Assembly (NCBI RefSeq): GCF_001598375.1
Contig: NZ_BCYV01000008.1
Span: 248,001-312,000 of the forward strand
Direction: 5' to 3'
DNA: 64,000 nucleotides
DNA from: Novosphingobium capsulatum NBRC 12533
GTDB taxonomy: Bacteria > Pseudomonadota > Alphaproteobacteria > Sphingomonadales > Sphingomonadaceae
Under the pieces are notes generated by a model. It saw only the letters and a program-made list of their open reading frames with translations. It did no database searches and was not told the origin of the DNA. Positions 45,760 to 53,958 of the stretch are shown piece by piece. Each line of letters opens with the position of its first letter. Positions within the stretch are counted from its first letter, which is position 1. Position numbers and translations under genes: made by a program.

Positions 45760-48700
45760 ATGAACCCGATGAGCGAGACCATTCTGGCCGCGGCACAAGA
45801 GGTTACCGCGCCCACGGTCTTTGCGCCCATCGCCCCCACGCCCGCGCTGCGTGAGGAAGAGCCTTACGCGCGCGACGAATTGCTCCACGAGATTTTTGAG
45901 GCGAGCTATCTGCGCCACACGGCGCGCTGCGCTGTGCGTAAACTGGGCAACGACCCGGAGAGCAGCCGGAAGACCGAGCTGACCTATGCCGAGCTGCGCC
46001 GCCGCGCTCTGCGCTTTGCCCGGCAGTTGCGCGCAATGGGCATCAAGCGCGGCGATCGGGTGGTCATCTGCCTGCCGCGCAGCCTCGATCAATACATGGC
46101 CATCCTCGGGGTCTTGTGGGCCGGTGGTTGCTACGTGCCGGTTGACTGGACCTATCCGCAGGACCGTATCGACTACATCGTGGAAGACAGCCAGGCGGTG
46201 CTGGTCGTCACCGAAAGCGAGCGCGCCGGGGCCATGACGGTCGCCACACTGGTGGTCGACGAGGCGCTGGGCGATCTGGCCGCGCTCGACGCCGTCGGCA
46301 TCGAACGCGCAGAAACCGGCGCTACCCCGCACGACCTGGCCTATATCATCTATACGTCGGGCACGACCGGCCGGCCCAAGGGCGTGATGATCACCCATGC
46401 CAATGCCTGCCATCTGGTGCGCAGCGAAAGCGCCATTCTGGCCCTTTCGCCCGAGGACAAGGTATTCGGCGGCTTCAGTCTTGCCTTCGACATGTCGGTC
46501 GAAACCATGTGGAGCGCCTTTTTCGTCGGCGCCGAACTGTTGGTGGCCGATGAAGCACTGGCCAAGGCCGGGCCGGATATCGCGATCGTGCTGGCGCGCG
46601 AAGGCGTCACGGTGTGGCACGTCGTGCCCTCGCTGCTTACTCTGGTTGAAACACCCATTCCGGCCCTGCGCCTGCTTAACCTGGGCGGAGAAGCGTGCCC
46701 GCCCGATCTGGTCGAGCGGTGGTCGCGTCCGGGCCTGCGCATGCTCAATACCTATGGCCCCACCGAAACCACGGTGACCGCGACATGGACCGAGGTACAG
46801 CCGGGCCGCCGCGTCACCATCGGCCGGCCCCTGCCGGGCTATACCGCGTGGATCGTCGACGAGAACCTGTGGCCAGTTGCCGCTGGCGCCGAGGGTGAAC
46901 TGGTCATCGGGGGGCCCGGCGTGGGACCAGGCTATGTCGGCCGCCCCGATCTAACCGCCGAAAAGTTCGTCCACACCCCCTTTGACGGGCCCGATGGCAA
47001 GAAAGCCCTGATCTATCGTTCGGGCGATCTTGTGCGGCTCGATGCCGTGGGAGACATCGACTTTATCGGGCGCATCGATACCCAGGTGAAAATCCGTGGC
47101 TTCCGCGTCGAACTCGGCGAGATCGAGGCGGTCATCGCCGAGGACCGGGCCATCGCGCAGGCGGTTGTCCATCTGTTCAAGGACGAGGATGGCGCGGAAT
47201 TTCTCGCCGCTTTCCTGGTCGCCCGTGCTGGTGCCGAGATTGATCTCGATGCGGCGCGCACGCGCGTGCGTGAGCGCCTGCCCAATTACATGCGCCCCGC
47301 CGCCTATCAGGTGCACGATGCGCTGCCCACCCTGCCCGCCTCGGGCAAGGTCGATCGCAAGGCGCTGGTGCGCCCCGCCGTGTCGCAGGCCGAGGACCGC
47401 GACGTCACCGCGCCTGCCACGCCGATGGAAGAACTGCTTCACGCCATCTGGTCGGAAGCCTTCGCGCCGCAGAAAATCTCGGTCACCGATGACCTGTTCG
47501 AGGATCTTGGCGGCCATTCGCTCAAGGCGGCCCGGCTGGTGTCGGCACTGCGGAAGGCACCGGGCCTGACGGGGGTGTCCATACAGGATCTCTACGCGGC
47601 GCCGACTATCCGCGGGCTGGCCCAAAGGCTGGGCGACACGGCCCCGATATCCAGCCAGGAGGAACAACCCTTTCACCACACGCCAGCGCTGCACCGCTGG
47701 CTCTGCTGGGCGGCACAGACCATCGCCTTGCTGCCGATCTATACGGTGGCCGGGCTGCAATGGTTCTTCCCCTATCTGGCCTATACCCATCTCTCGGGCA
47801 ACATGAGCCGCTTGAGCGCCTTGATGCTCAGTGGTTTCAGCTTCCTGTTGATCCCGCCGCTGGCCATGCTCGCCTCGATTGTGGTCAAATGGCTGGTGAT
47901 CGGCCGCTATCGCGCGGGGGATTATCCGCTGTGGGGCGCCTATTATTTCCGCTGGTGGTTCGTGCGGCGGTTTTCCGAAGTGATTGCAACGCCTTATCTG
48001 GCCGGCACACCCATGCTGCGGTTCTATTATCGCATGCTGGGCGCAAAAGTCGGCCGGCGGGTCTTCATTGGCCGAGGCCCGATCGATGTCGCCGACCTGG
48101 TCACGTTGGGCGACGATGCCGTGGTCAGCGACCAGGCCATGTTGGCAACCAGCGCGGTCGAGCGGGGCATGCTGCGGCTGGGATCAGCCACTCTGGGCAA
48201 AGGGGCAACGGTAGGCTCGATGGCGGTGGTCGGGCGCAATGCCGCGCTGGGCGATGGCGCGGTTCTCGATGACCTCTCCTCGCTGGCCGCCGGCGTCACC
48301 ATCCCTGCGGGCGAGCGCTGGAACGGCTCTCCGGCCACTTGCGTGGCAACGGGGGTTGAACACCATATCGACAATGGCGCCAGCCCGATGCGTCGGGTGC
48401 TGAGCGGCCTTGCCTTGGCGCTGGCCGCCTTCATCCTGCCCATCGTCGCCATTCTGCCCATCGCGCCCGGCCTCATCGCCATGATCGAGATTGACTGGAA
48501 CACGCAAGGGTACACCTATCTGCTGCTCGCACCCTTGTTGGCCATCACCTATGTGGTGCTGATGTGCGTTCTGACGATTGCGGCCAAATGGCTGCTGCTC
48601 GGCAAAGTGAAGCCGGGGCGCTATTCGATCTACAGCTGGTTCTATGTGCGCTTCTGGTTCGTCCAGCAGATCAACGGGCTCGCACTCCAACTCCTCCACC

Positions 48701-49791
48701 CGATTTATGCGACGCTCTATGTGGCGCCCTGGTATCGCGGGCTGGGCGTGAAGGTGGGTGCCCGCGCCGAAATCTCCACCGCAGCCGCCATCGTGCCCGA
48801 TCTGGTCGATATCGGCCCGGAAAGCTTCATTGCCGATGCGGTGCTGTTCGGCGCGGCCCGCGTGGCGCCGGGGGTGATCGAAATGGCCCATACCCGGATT
48901 GGCAGACGCTCGTTCATCGGCAATTCGGCGGTGCTGCCCAATGGGACCACGATTGGCGACAATGTGCTGATTGGCGTGCTATCGGCCCCGCCCCGCGATG
49001 GCGCTGCCGCCAGCCCTGATGGGACCTGGTTCGGCTCCCCGCCGATCTCGCTGCCGGTGCGCCAGACGGTGGGCATGTTCGACGAGGGTGCCCGCTTCAA
49101 GCCCGGCCCCAGGCTGATCGCCACGCGCCTCTCGATCGAAGCGGTGCGCGTCATCCTCTCGCTCACGCTCTTCCTCACCTTCTTCGACATCCTGCTGTCC
49201 CTGGTTGGCGACCTCGACGATCTGGCTCATGGCGGGCAGTTGATCCTGATGGCGTTCCCCATCCTCTATGTCGGATTTGCGCTGGCCTGCGGTCTGTCGG
49301 TGGTGCTGCTCAAATGGCTGGTGATGGGCCGCTACAAGCCCACCACCCAGCCGTTGTGGAGCACCTTTGTCTGGCGCACCGAACTGGTGACGGCGACCTA
49401 TGAAAACCTGGCCGTCAGCAATCTGCTGGAACCTCTGCGTGGCACGCCATGGCTTCCGGCTTATCTGCGTCTGATGGGCTGCCGCATCGGCAAGCGCTGT
49501 TACATGGACACTACCGATGTGACCGAATACGATCTGGTCGACATTGGCGATGATGTGGCGCTCAACGATTTTGCTGGCCTGCAAACCCATCTTTTCGAGG
49601 ACCGGGTGATGAAGGTCAGCGGCGTGACGGTGGGCGACCGGGCGACGATCGGCTCCTATGCCATCGTGCTGTATGACGCGGAGATTGGCGCTGATGCGCA
49701 GCTGGGCGATCTGTCCGTGGTAATGAAGGGCGAAAGCCTGCCGGCCGGCACCTCCTGGGAAGGCTCACCGGCGCGGTTGGCGCAGGGGTAG
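45760..49791 (+). CDS. Pls/PosA-type single-module NRPS with membrane hexapeptide C-terminus
   Basis: 1343 residues from the ATG at 45760 (GAGAGGA upstream). The adenylation domain (about 40-520) has I-I-Y-T-S-G-T-T-G-R-P-K-G from about residue 196 and an A4-type F-D-M-S with Asp244, the residue that normally contacts the amino group. The thiolation domain has L-G-G-H-S-L with phosphopantetheine Ser587. No condensation domain precedes them. From about 640, three repeats each hold two membrane helices, a K-W-L-(V/L)-x-G-(R/K)-(Y/V)-(R/K) block and a left-handed beta-helix of hexapeptide repeats. This is the layout of epsilon-poly-lysine synthetase (Pls), predicting a homopoly-amino acid or short isopeptide. 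The monomer is unknown. Confidence 0.92.
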   Translation: MNPMSETILAAAQEVTAPTVFAPIAPTPALREEEPYARDELLHEIFEASYLRHTARCAVRKLGNDPESSRKTELTYAELRRRALRFARQLRAMGIKRGDRVVICLPRSLDQYMAILGVLWAGGCYVPVDWTYPQDRIDYIVEDSQAVLVVTESERAGAMTVATLVVDEALGDLAALDAVGIERAETGATPHDLAYIIYTSGTTGRPKGVMITHANACHLVRSESAILALSPEDKVFGGFSLAFDMSVETMWSAFFVGAELLVADEALAKAGPDIAIVLAREGVTVWHVVPSLLTLVETPIPALRLLNLGGEACPPDLVERWSRPGLRMLNTYGPTETTVTATWTEVQPGRRVTIGRPLPGYTAWIVDENLWPVAAGAEGELVIGGPGVGPGYVGRPDLTAEKFVHTPFDGPDGKKALIYRSGDLVRLDAVGDIDFIGRIDTQVKIRGFRVELGEIEAVIAEDRAIAQAVVHLFKDEDGAEFLAAFLVARAGAEIDLDAARTRVRERLPNYMRPAAYQVHDALPTLPASGKVDRKALVRPAVSQAEDRDVTAPATPMEELLHAIWSEAFAPQKISVTDDLFEDLGGHSLKAARLVSALRKAPGLTGVSIQDLYAAPTIRGLAQRLGDTAPISSQEEQPFHHTPALHRWLCWAAQTIALLPIYTVAGLQWFFPYLAYTHLSGNMSRLSALMLSGFSFLLIPPLAMLASIVVKWLVIGRYRAGDYPLWGAYYFRWWFVRRFSEVIATPYLAGTPMLRFYYRMLGAKVGRRVFIGRGPIDVADLVTLGDDAVVSDQAMLATSAVERGMLRLGSATLGKGATVGSMAVVGRNAALGDGAVLDDLSSLAAGVTIPAGERWNGSPATCVATGVEHHIDNGASPMRRVLSGLALALAAFILPIVAILPIAPGLIAMIEIDWNTQGYTYLLLAPLLAITYVVLMCVLTIAAKWLLLGKVKPGRYSIYSWFYVRFWFVQQINGLALQLLHPIYATLYVAPWYRGLGVKVGARAEISTAAAIVPDLVDIGPESFIADAVLFGAARVAPGVIEMAHTRIGRRSFIGNSAVLPNGTTIGDNVLIGVLSAPPRDGAAASPDGTWFGSPPISLPVRQTVGMFDEGARFKPGPRLIATRLSIEAVRVILSLTLFLTFFDILLSLVGDLDDLAHGGQLILMAFPILYVGFALACGLSVVLLKWLVMGRYKPTTQPLWSTFVWRTELVTATYENLAVSNLLEPLRGTPWLPAYLRLMGCRIGKRCYMDTTDVTEYDLVDIGDDVALNDFAGLQTHLFEDRVMKVSGVTVGDRATIGSYAIVLYDAEIGADAQLGDLSVVMKGESLPAGTSWEGSPARLAQG

Positions 49792-50453
49792 TGCACGCCC
49801 CGGTCTGGCACACCGGAGCCCTGCCGCGCCGGTTCGCCGTTGGCGACGCACCTTTCGCCTGGGTGGTGCGGCTCGACAATCCAGTCGTGGAGACCATGGC
49901 GCGGCAGGCGCCCTTGCGCTCCAGTGATCTGGCAGACTTGGCGTGCCGCCCACAGGCCGGCATGCGCAGCCTGCGGCGACAATTGACCAAGGTGCTGATT
50001 GCGCTGGCCAGCGGAGCGCATCCTGACAGCATTTCGATAGAGAGGCTTCCTGCAGGCGCCTTGCGGGTCACTGCGCCCGAAGGCTGGCATGTCAGCGTCG
50101 CAGGCCACTGGCCTCATGCCGCCATAGCCATCGCCCGCTGTCCCCTGGGGGTGGACATCGAACCGATCGGGGCACTCCCGCCGCCACCTGATGCACTGAC
50201 CATCGGCGAAAGGCATCAACTGCGCCAGGGCACAGCGCAAGATGCCTTGCGCCGATGGACGGCCAAGGAAGCCCACGCCAAAGCCTGGGGCGTCGCGGCG
50301 CAAATTGATCCCGCCCATATCCACACCTGCGTCAACGGCAATCAGCTAACCGCCATGTCGGGGGAGGGCCGGACCTTGTGTGATCTGGCAAACCTTGGAG
50401 GCCTGCTGGCCGCCCTGGCCCGGCCGGTTTGGTGTGGCAGATCAAACACATAA
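49791..50453 (+). CDS. 4'-phosphopantetheinyl transferase (Sfp-type)
   Basis: 220 residues from a GTG overlapping the NRPS stop by one nucleotide. The two PPTase signatures are present: G-V-D-I-E-P-I with Mg-binding Asp122 and Glu124, and W-T-A-K-E-A-H-A-K (156-164). It should attach the phosphopantetheine arm to Ser587 of the adjacent NRPS. Tight coupling suggests a dedicated activator. The C-terminal region after about residue 170 is weakly conserved. Confidence 0.88.
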   Translation: MHAPVWHTGALPRRFAVGDAPFAWVVRLDNPVVETMARQAPLRSSDLADLACRPQAGMRSLRRQLTKVLIALASGAHPDSISIERLPAGALRVTAPEGWHVSVAGHWPHAAIAIARCPLGVDIEPIGALPPPPDALTIGERHQLRQGTAQDALRRWTAKEAHAKAWGVAAQIDPAHIHTCVNGNQLTAMSGEGRTLCDLANLGGLLAALARPVWCGRSNT

Positions 50454-50609
50454 GACCCGCAGCATGGCCAGTAGTGCCCAGACGTGCGCAATTGCGGAGG
50501 TCAAGTCTCGACACCACTCGAGTCCACGAGAGCAGGCAGCATTTCGCCAGCAGTTGCGGCGTATTTCAGGGTAGGCCGGCGTATTGCCGGAGGGGGCACA
50601 TGGCGGAGA

Positions 50610-50747
50610 GGGTGGAATCGGAAAAAATCTCTAAGTCGTTGATTAATAACAAAAGAAAAATTTTTCTTTGCTTTTGCCCACAGATCACCCGCCTGATCGC
50701 CTATAATTCATCAAACACAACGACTTACATCTTTTTCTGAGCCACCC
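50610..50747. repeat. 138-bp AT-rich element with long terminal inverted repeats and inner hairpins
   Basis: The left arm (50610-50641) and right arm (50718-50747) are imperfect inverted repeats about 30 bp long. They share GGGTGG at the outer end, GAAAAA in the middle and a perfect TAAGTCGTTG/CAACGACTTA at the inner end. The interior holds a perfect 18-bp palindrome (50652-50669, AAAGAAAAA/TTTTTCTTT) and a GATCA/TGATC hairpin (50683-50698). There is no coding potential. A MITE-like relic, a structured RNA or a complex terminator after the PPTase gene are all possible. Confidence 0.6.
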
Positions 50748-51384
50748 GTTTTCACTTCGCCAGTCCAAGTGTGCTCGCCGTTTCTGTGGCAGGCTTTTGG
50801 CCATGACCGCTGCACGCTTACGATTTCAGCGCTCTAGAGCCAACGACGAGCGCCTCCCAGCGCTAGCGAGGCTGACCAAAAGCAACCGGCCTTGCTGGAG
50901 CGGTACCGGCGAATCAAATGGTCAATGTGCCGGTCCCCAGTACAGCCGGTATCCGGCGGCATTCTACCATGATGATGCCAGTGCGTTGACACATCGCGGC
51001 AGACGCCAGTTGGGCAAGGCCGATGTCTGCCCGACCAGGAAGCCTGCTAACTTTCACCTTGCAGATTGTATGACCGGGCGCGCTGCAAACTGCGTTCGCG
51101 CAGATCGCTCCTCTATTGACATGGCCTTAGCCCCGCACGCTCTTGTATCCCCGCCAACCAACCAATGTTGTAGAAGGCAACAGACGGTCGCGAAGCGTCA
51201 CTTTGCGATATTTCTGCGATGCATAGTGCGGGCAAAGACAGGATTCACTCGCTTGGATCAGCTTAGCTGATCCCCGCATAGTTGTTCATATCTGAGCAAT
51301 TGGCGGAAATCGACGAGCCAGTTGCCCACAGAAGGGCAGCGTCAACGAAAGCACGCATAATCGGGAGAACTCCCGCCACTACGC
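50748..51384. other. Gene-poor stretch, no supported gene
   Basis: About 640 bp without a credible gene. A rightward open frame at 50797-51270 has scattered composition (many Arg, Ser, Cys), no ribosome-binding site and no domain. The one structured element is a perfect 19-bp palindrome, GGATCAGCT-T-AGCTGATCC (51255-51273), which could be an operator or a hairpin. The region ends at the 3' end of the ParE toxin gene. Confidence 0.5.
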
Positions 51385-51687
51385 CTATCCGTCGTATGGT
51401 GACGATATCCAATCTTCTCGCGCGTGCCGAACGCGCAGGATAATGACCTCGCCCTGATCTCCGATATCATAGATGACCAGATGAGCCTTGTAGGGATGGG
51501 CGCGAACAGGCGGCAAGATGTCCTCGCGCAAGCGCGCCGCATGGGGGTAGTTCGCAAGAAACGCGAAAACGACGCCCAACCCTTCGTGATAGGCATCGGC
51601 CTGCAGCAGACCAAACTGCTCGAGCCCGTCCAGAAAGATGGCTGCCAGATCGTCGGCTGCAGCGCGCGTTAAACGAAAGCGCGCCAC
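51385..51687 (-). CDS. parE: ParE/RelE-family toxin
   Basis: 100 residues from a GTG at 51687, 2 nt after the antitoxin stop. The ParE fold is recognisable: L-T-R-A-A-A-D-D-L-A-A-I at the start, the central V-R-A-H-P-Y-K-A-H-L-V-I-Y and the end strand I-L-R-V-R-H-A-R-E-D-W. ParE toxins poison DNA gyrase; RelE-type mRNA cleavage cannot be excluded. Antitoxin-first order is typical. Confidence 0.88.
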   Translation of the reverse strand: MARFRLTRAAADDLAAIFLDGLEQFGLLQADAYHEGLGVVFAFLANYPHAARLREDILPPVRAHPYKAHLVIYDIGDQGEVIILRVRHAREDWISSPYDG

Positions 51688-51689
51688 AG

Positions 51690-51935
51690 TCAGCCTTGCA
51701 ACCCGGCCTGGCTGATCGCACGTGCCCGGATGTCTGCCATCGTTTCATTGCTAAGACCGCTTGCGCGCGCTTCATCAACGATGCGCTGCATCGCAGCCAA
51801 TTTGTCGGCGCGCTCCTGATCACGACGAATCAGGTCCCGGACATAATCGCTGGCATTGCTATACCGACCGGTGTCAGCCTGCGCCTCCACCCATTGCTTC
51901 ATCGGGTCGGGCAGCGAGATGTTCATCGTTGCCAT
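51690..51935 (-). CDS. parD: ParD-family ribbon-helix-helix antitoxin
   Basis: 81 residues from the ATG at 51935, which has GGAGG 5 nt upstream. The N-terminal ribbon-helix-helix (M-N-I-S-L-P-D-P-M-K-Q-W-V, then Y-S-N-A-S-D-Y-V-R-D-L-I-R-R-D) is typical of ParD. The C-terminal tail, about 30 residues, should bind the toxin. It probably autoregulates through the inverted repeats just upstream. Confidence 0.9.
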   Translation of the reverse strand: MATMNISLPDPMKQWVEAQADTGRYSNASDYVRDLIRRDQERADKLAAMQRIVDEARASGLSNETMADIRARAISQAGLQG

Positions 51936-51950
51936 GAGAACCTCCATCTG

Positions 51951-51983
51951 GACAAATTAGCAAAGATTGGCAAACTTTGTCAA
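51951..51983. promoter_or_regulatory. Inverted repeats upstream of parD
   Basis: GACAAA (51951-51956) pairs with TTTGTC (51976-51981), and CAAAG (51961-51965) with CTTTG (51975-51979). They lie 16 nt before the antitoxin start and are the likely ParD autoregulatory operator. Confidence 0.45.
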
Positions 51984-52445
51984 TCAGGGCCGAGCCCAGG
52001 CGATCCGAACCACTGGCCACTGCGAGGCCGGCGGCTGCCGAACCCGGCTTTAACGGGGTAGCGGACCAGTTCTATCGCTGTCGTGAGGATAGCCAGTCGA
52101 TCCTTGCCTCTCCACGATGGTCGCTACGGCTTTCGCCATTACCAAGCAGGCAGGAGCGGATACCAATCGACAGGCGTATTCCACCAATTCGGTGCGCGTC
52201 ACCCCCCCGTTTGTTGCTGATTTTGTCTTTTACGGCACCGTGATACGCTGCGCTTGCGCAATCATAGGGAGAACCGGCAATGCCACGCCGAACTGCTCGC
52301 CCGCCGTGATAGGTTTCAGCAGACACAGCAAACGTTTCCTGCAACTGGGCAACACGGCAGTGTGGAACTTTGCCGACAATGCCTCTTTTCAGGCGATCAC
52401 GATTGGAGCTTGGGCAACCGATCCGTGCCATCGCACGGTCATACC
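51984..52445. other. Intergenic region between parD and luxR, no supported gene
   Basis: About 460 bp. Open frames running through it on both strands have no ribosome-binding site or recognisable motif. It contains the short palindrome TTGCGCAA (about 52253-52260). It must carry the luxR promoter. I could not find a convincing lux box. Confidence 0.4.
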
Positions 52446-53213
52446 ATGCCGTTGTATCTCATCGAGGAATTGGCGCACGATTTCACCCAAGCGTTTGATC
52501 TGTCCAACCTGCACAGGGCTCTGCAGCGGGCCAGCAGGTGCATGGGCTTCGACCATTTCGCGCTCAATTTCGACCTTCATCGCCATGGCGCATCGCCCGA
52601 TGGCGTGCTGCTGCACGACTATCCCGACGCCTGGGCGCAAGTTTATGTTGCGTTCGACCTGGCCGGCCGAGATCCTGTCAGGCGCGCCTGCGACAAAAGC
52701 CTGACCGGTTTTGCCTGGCGAGACCTGCCCCGTCTCATCCCCATGACCAAAGGCGATCGCCAGATGCTCGCCATTGGCCGTGAGGTCGGCCTTGCCGATG
52801 GCTATACCATTGGCCGGCATCTTCCCGGCGAATCCAGCGGCTCGTGCAGTTTTGTCATGCGCGCTGAACGAAGCCTGCCACAGGGCATGCTGATGGTTGC
52901 CGAGCTGATAGGCGCTATCGCCCTCGCCGCGGCACGCCGCCTGACCGTCGGACCAACCACGCCGCCGCAGGTACAGTTCACCGATCGCCAGCGCGAGTGC
53001 GTGCTGTGGGCAGCGCGCGGCAAGACAGCCTACGAAACCAGCATCATTCTCGGGATCAGCGAGGAGACAGTCATCCAGCATCTCAAGATGGCGCGCGAAC
53101 GCAGCGCCCTGCATTCGCGCCATGAGCTGACGACCTTCGCCCTGCTCTGTGGCTTCATCGGCTACCAGGACATTTTCCCGTGGTGGTGGCGTGCGGGTCG
53201 ACGATCGGGCTGA
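52446..53213 (+). CDS. luxR: LuxR-family acyl-homoserine-lactone receptor/regulator
   Basis: 255 residues from the ATG at 52446. The N-terminal autoinducer-binding domain keeps the residues expected of true AHL receptors: the W and Y in D-A-W-A-Q-V-Y, D-P in G-R-D-P-V, and W in F-A-W-R-D-L. The C-terminal LuxR helix-turn-helix is F-T-D-R-Q-R-E-C-V-L-W-A-A-R-G-K-T and I-S-E-E-T-V-I-Q-H-L. An AHL synthase gene follows 94 nt later, so this is a complete, non-orphan quorum-sensing pair. Confidence 0.92.
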   Translation: MPLYLIEELAHDFTQAFDLSNLHRALQRASRCMGFDHFALNFDLHRHGASPDGVLLHDYPDAWAQVYVAFDLAGRDPVRRACDKSLTGFAWRDLPRLIPMTKGDRQMLAIGREVGLADGYTIGRHLPGESSGSCSFVMRAERSLPQGMLMVAELIGAIALAAARRLTVGPTTPPQVQFTDRQRECVLWAARGKTAYETSIILGISEETVIQHLKMARERSALHSRHELTTFALLCGFIGYQDIFPWWWRAGRRSG

Positions 53214-53307
53214 CTGAAGAACCGGCCGCAGCATCCCCATTCCTTGGTATGGTCGGCCGCGCTGCGACGTGATGGGATCTGGTCATGCCACAACGGGGAT
53301 GACCACC

Positions 53308-53958
53308 ATGCTACCCAACCCGATGCTGTCGCCGGCCCGCCCACAGCCAAGCCCACCGGCGCCTGTCGATGTCGAGACCAGAGCCCTGCGCGCGATGTTT
53401 GCCGCCCGCAAACGCGTCTTCGTCGATCTGCTGGGCTGGGACCTGCCGGTTCTCGCCGGTCGATTCGAAGTCGATCAGTTCGACAATCCATGCGCCGAAT
53501 ACCTGGTTCTGGCCGACACGGACGGAACCCATTGCGGCTCGGCGCGGCTGCTGCGCAGCGATGGTCCGCACCTGCTCGGCGACCTCTATGCCCACCTGTG
53601 CCCCGCGGGCGTCCCCCGCGAGCGGGACGTGCGCGAGATTACGCGCTTTTGCCTCGACCCCGCGCTGGGCGCCGTCGCACGACGCAAGACCCGCAACCAG
53701 CTGGTTACGGCGCTCGCCGAACACGCGCTGGCCCATGGCATTGCCGCCTACACCGGTATCGCCACCCATGCCTGGTTCGAGCAGATTGCCCGGTTCGGTT
53801 GGGTCTGCCGCAAGCTCGGGCCCGCCGGCAACCTGCGCGCCAGCGATCTCGTGGCGCTGCAGATCACGATTGACGACCAGACGCTGCCCGGCCTGATCGC
53901 TGGCGGCGTCTATGATCGGGCTACCCGTGTCCTGCACCGCGCGGGAGACCTGGCATGA
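53308..53958 (+). CDS. luxI: Acyl-homoserine-lactone synthase (LuxI family)
   Basis: 216 residues from the ATG at 53308, chosen because GGGGA lies 8 nt upstream; ATGs at 53299 and 53272 are possible. LuxI hallmarks: A-A-R-K-R-V-F-V-D-L-L-G-W-D, F-E-V-D-Q-F-D, G-S-A-R-L-L-R, and R-E-I-T-R-F-C-L-D-P. These cover the conserved Arg, Phe, Trp, Asp and Glu of the family, so the enzyme should make an AHL from SAM and acyl-ACP. The stop overlaps the next gene by 4 nt. Confidence 0.92.
   Translation: MLPNPMLSPARPQPSPPAPVDVETRALRAMFAARKRVFVDLLGWDLPVLAGRFEVDQFDNPCAEYLVLADTDGTHCGSARLLRSDGPHLLGDLYAHLCPAGVPRERDVREITRFCLDPALGAVARRKTRNQLVTALAEHALAHGIAAYTGIATHAWFEQIARFGWVCRKLGPAGNLRASDLVALQITIDDQTLPGLIAGGVYDRATRVLHRAGDLA

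Noticed and set aside
50576-50590. CCGGC-GTATT-GCCGG hairpin after the PPTase gene
   Set aside because: The stem is only 5 bp with no T-run, too weak to call a terminator.
50797-51270. 157-codon rightward open frame in the gene-poor stretch
   Set aside because: No ribosome-binding site, no recognisable motif, and composition unlike the neighbouring genes.
52254-52445. N-terminal extension of the LuxR regulator
   Set aside because: The in-frame upstream codons are not LuxR-like; the ATG at 52446 gives the normal family length.
53214-53307. Possible lux box before luxI
   Set aside because: Only loose GGCCGC direct repeats were visible; no convincing 20-bp dyad of the lux-box type.
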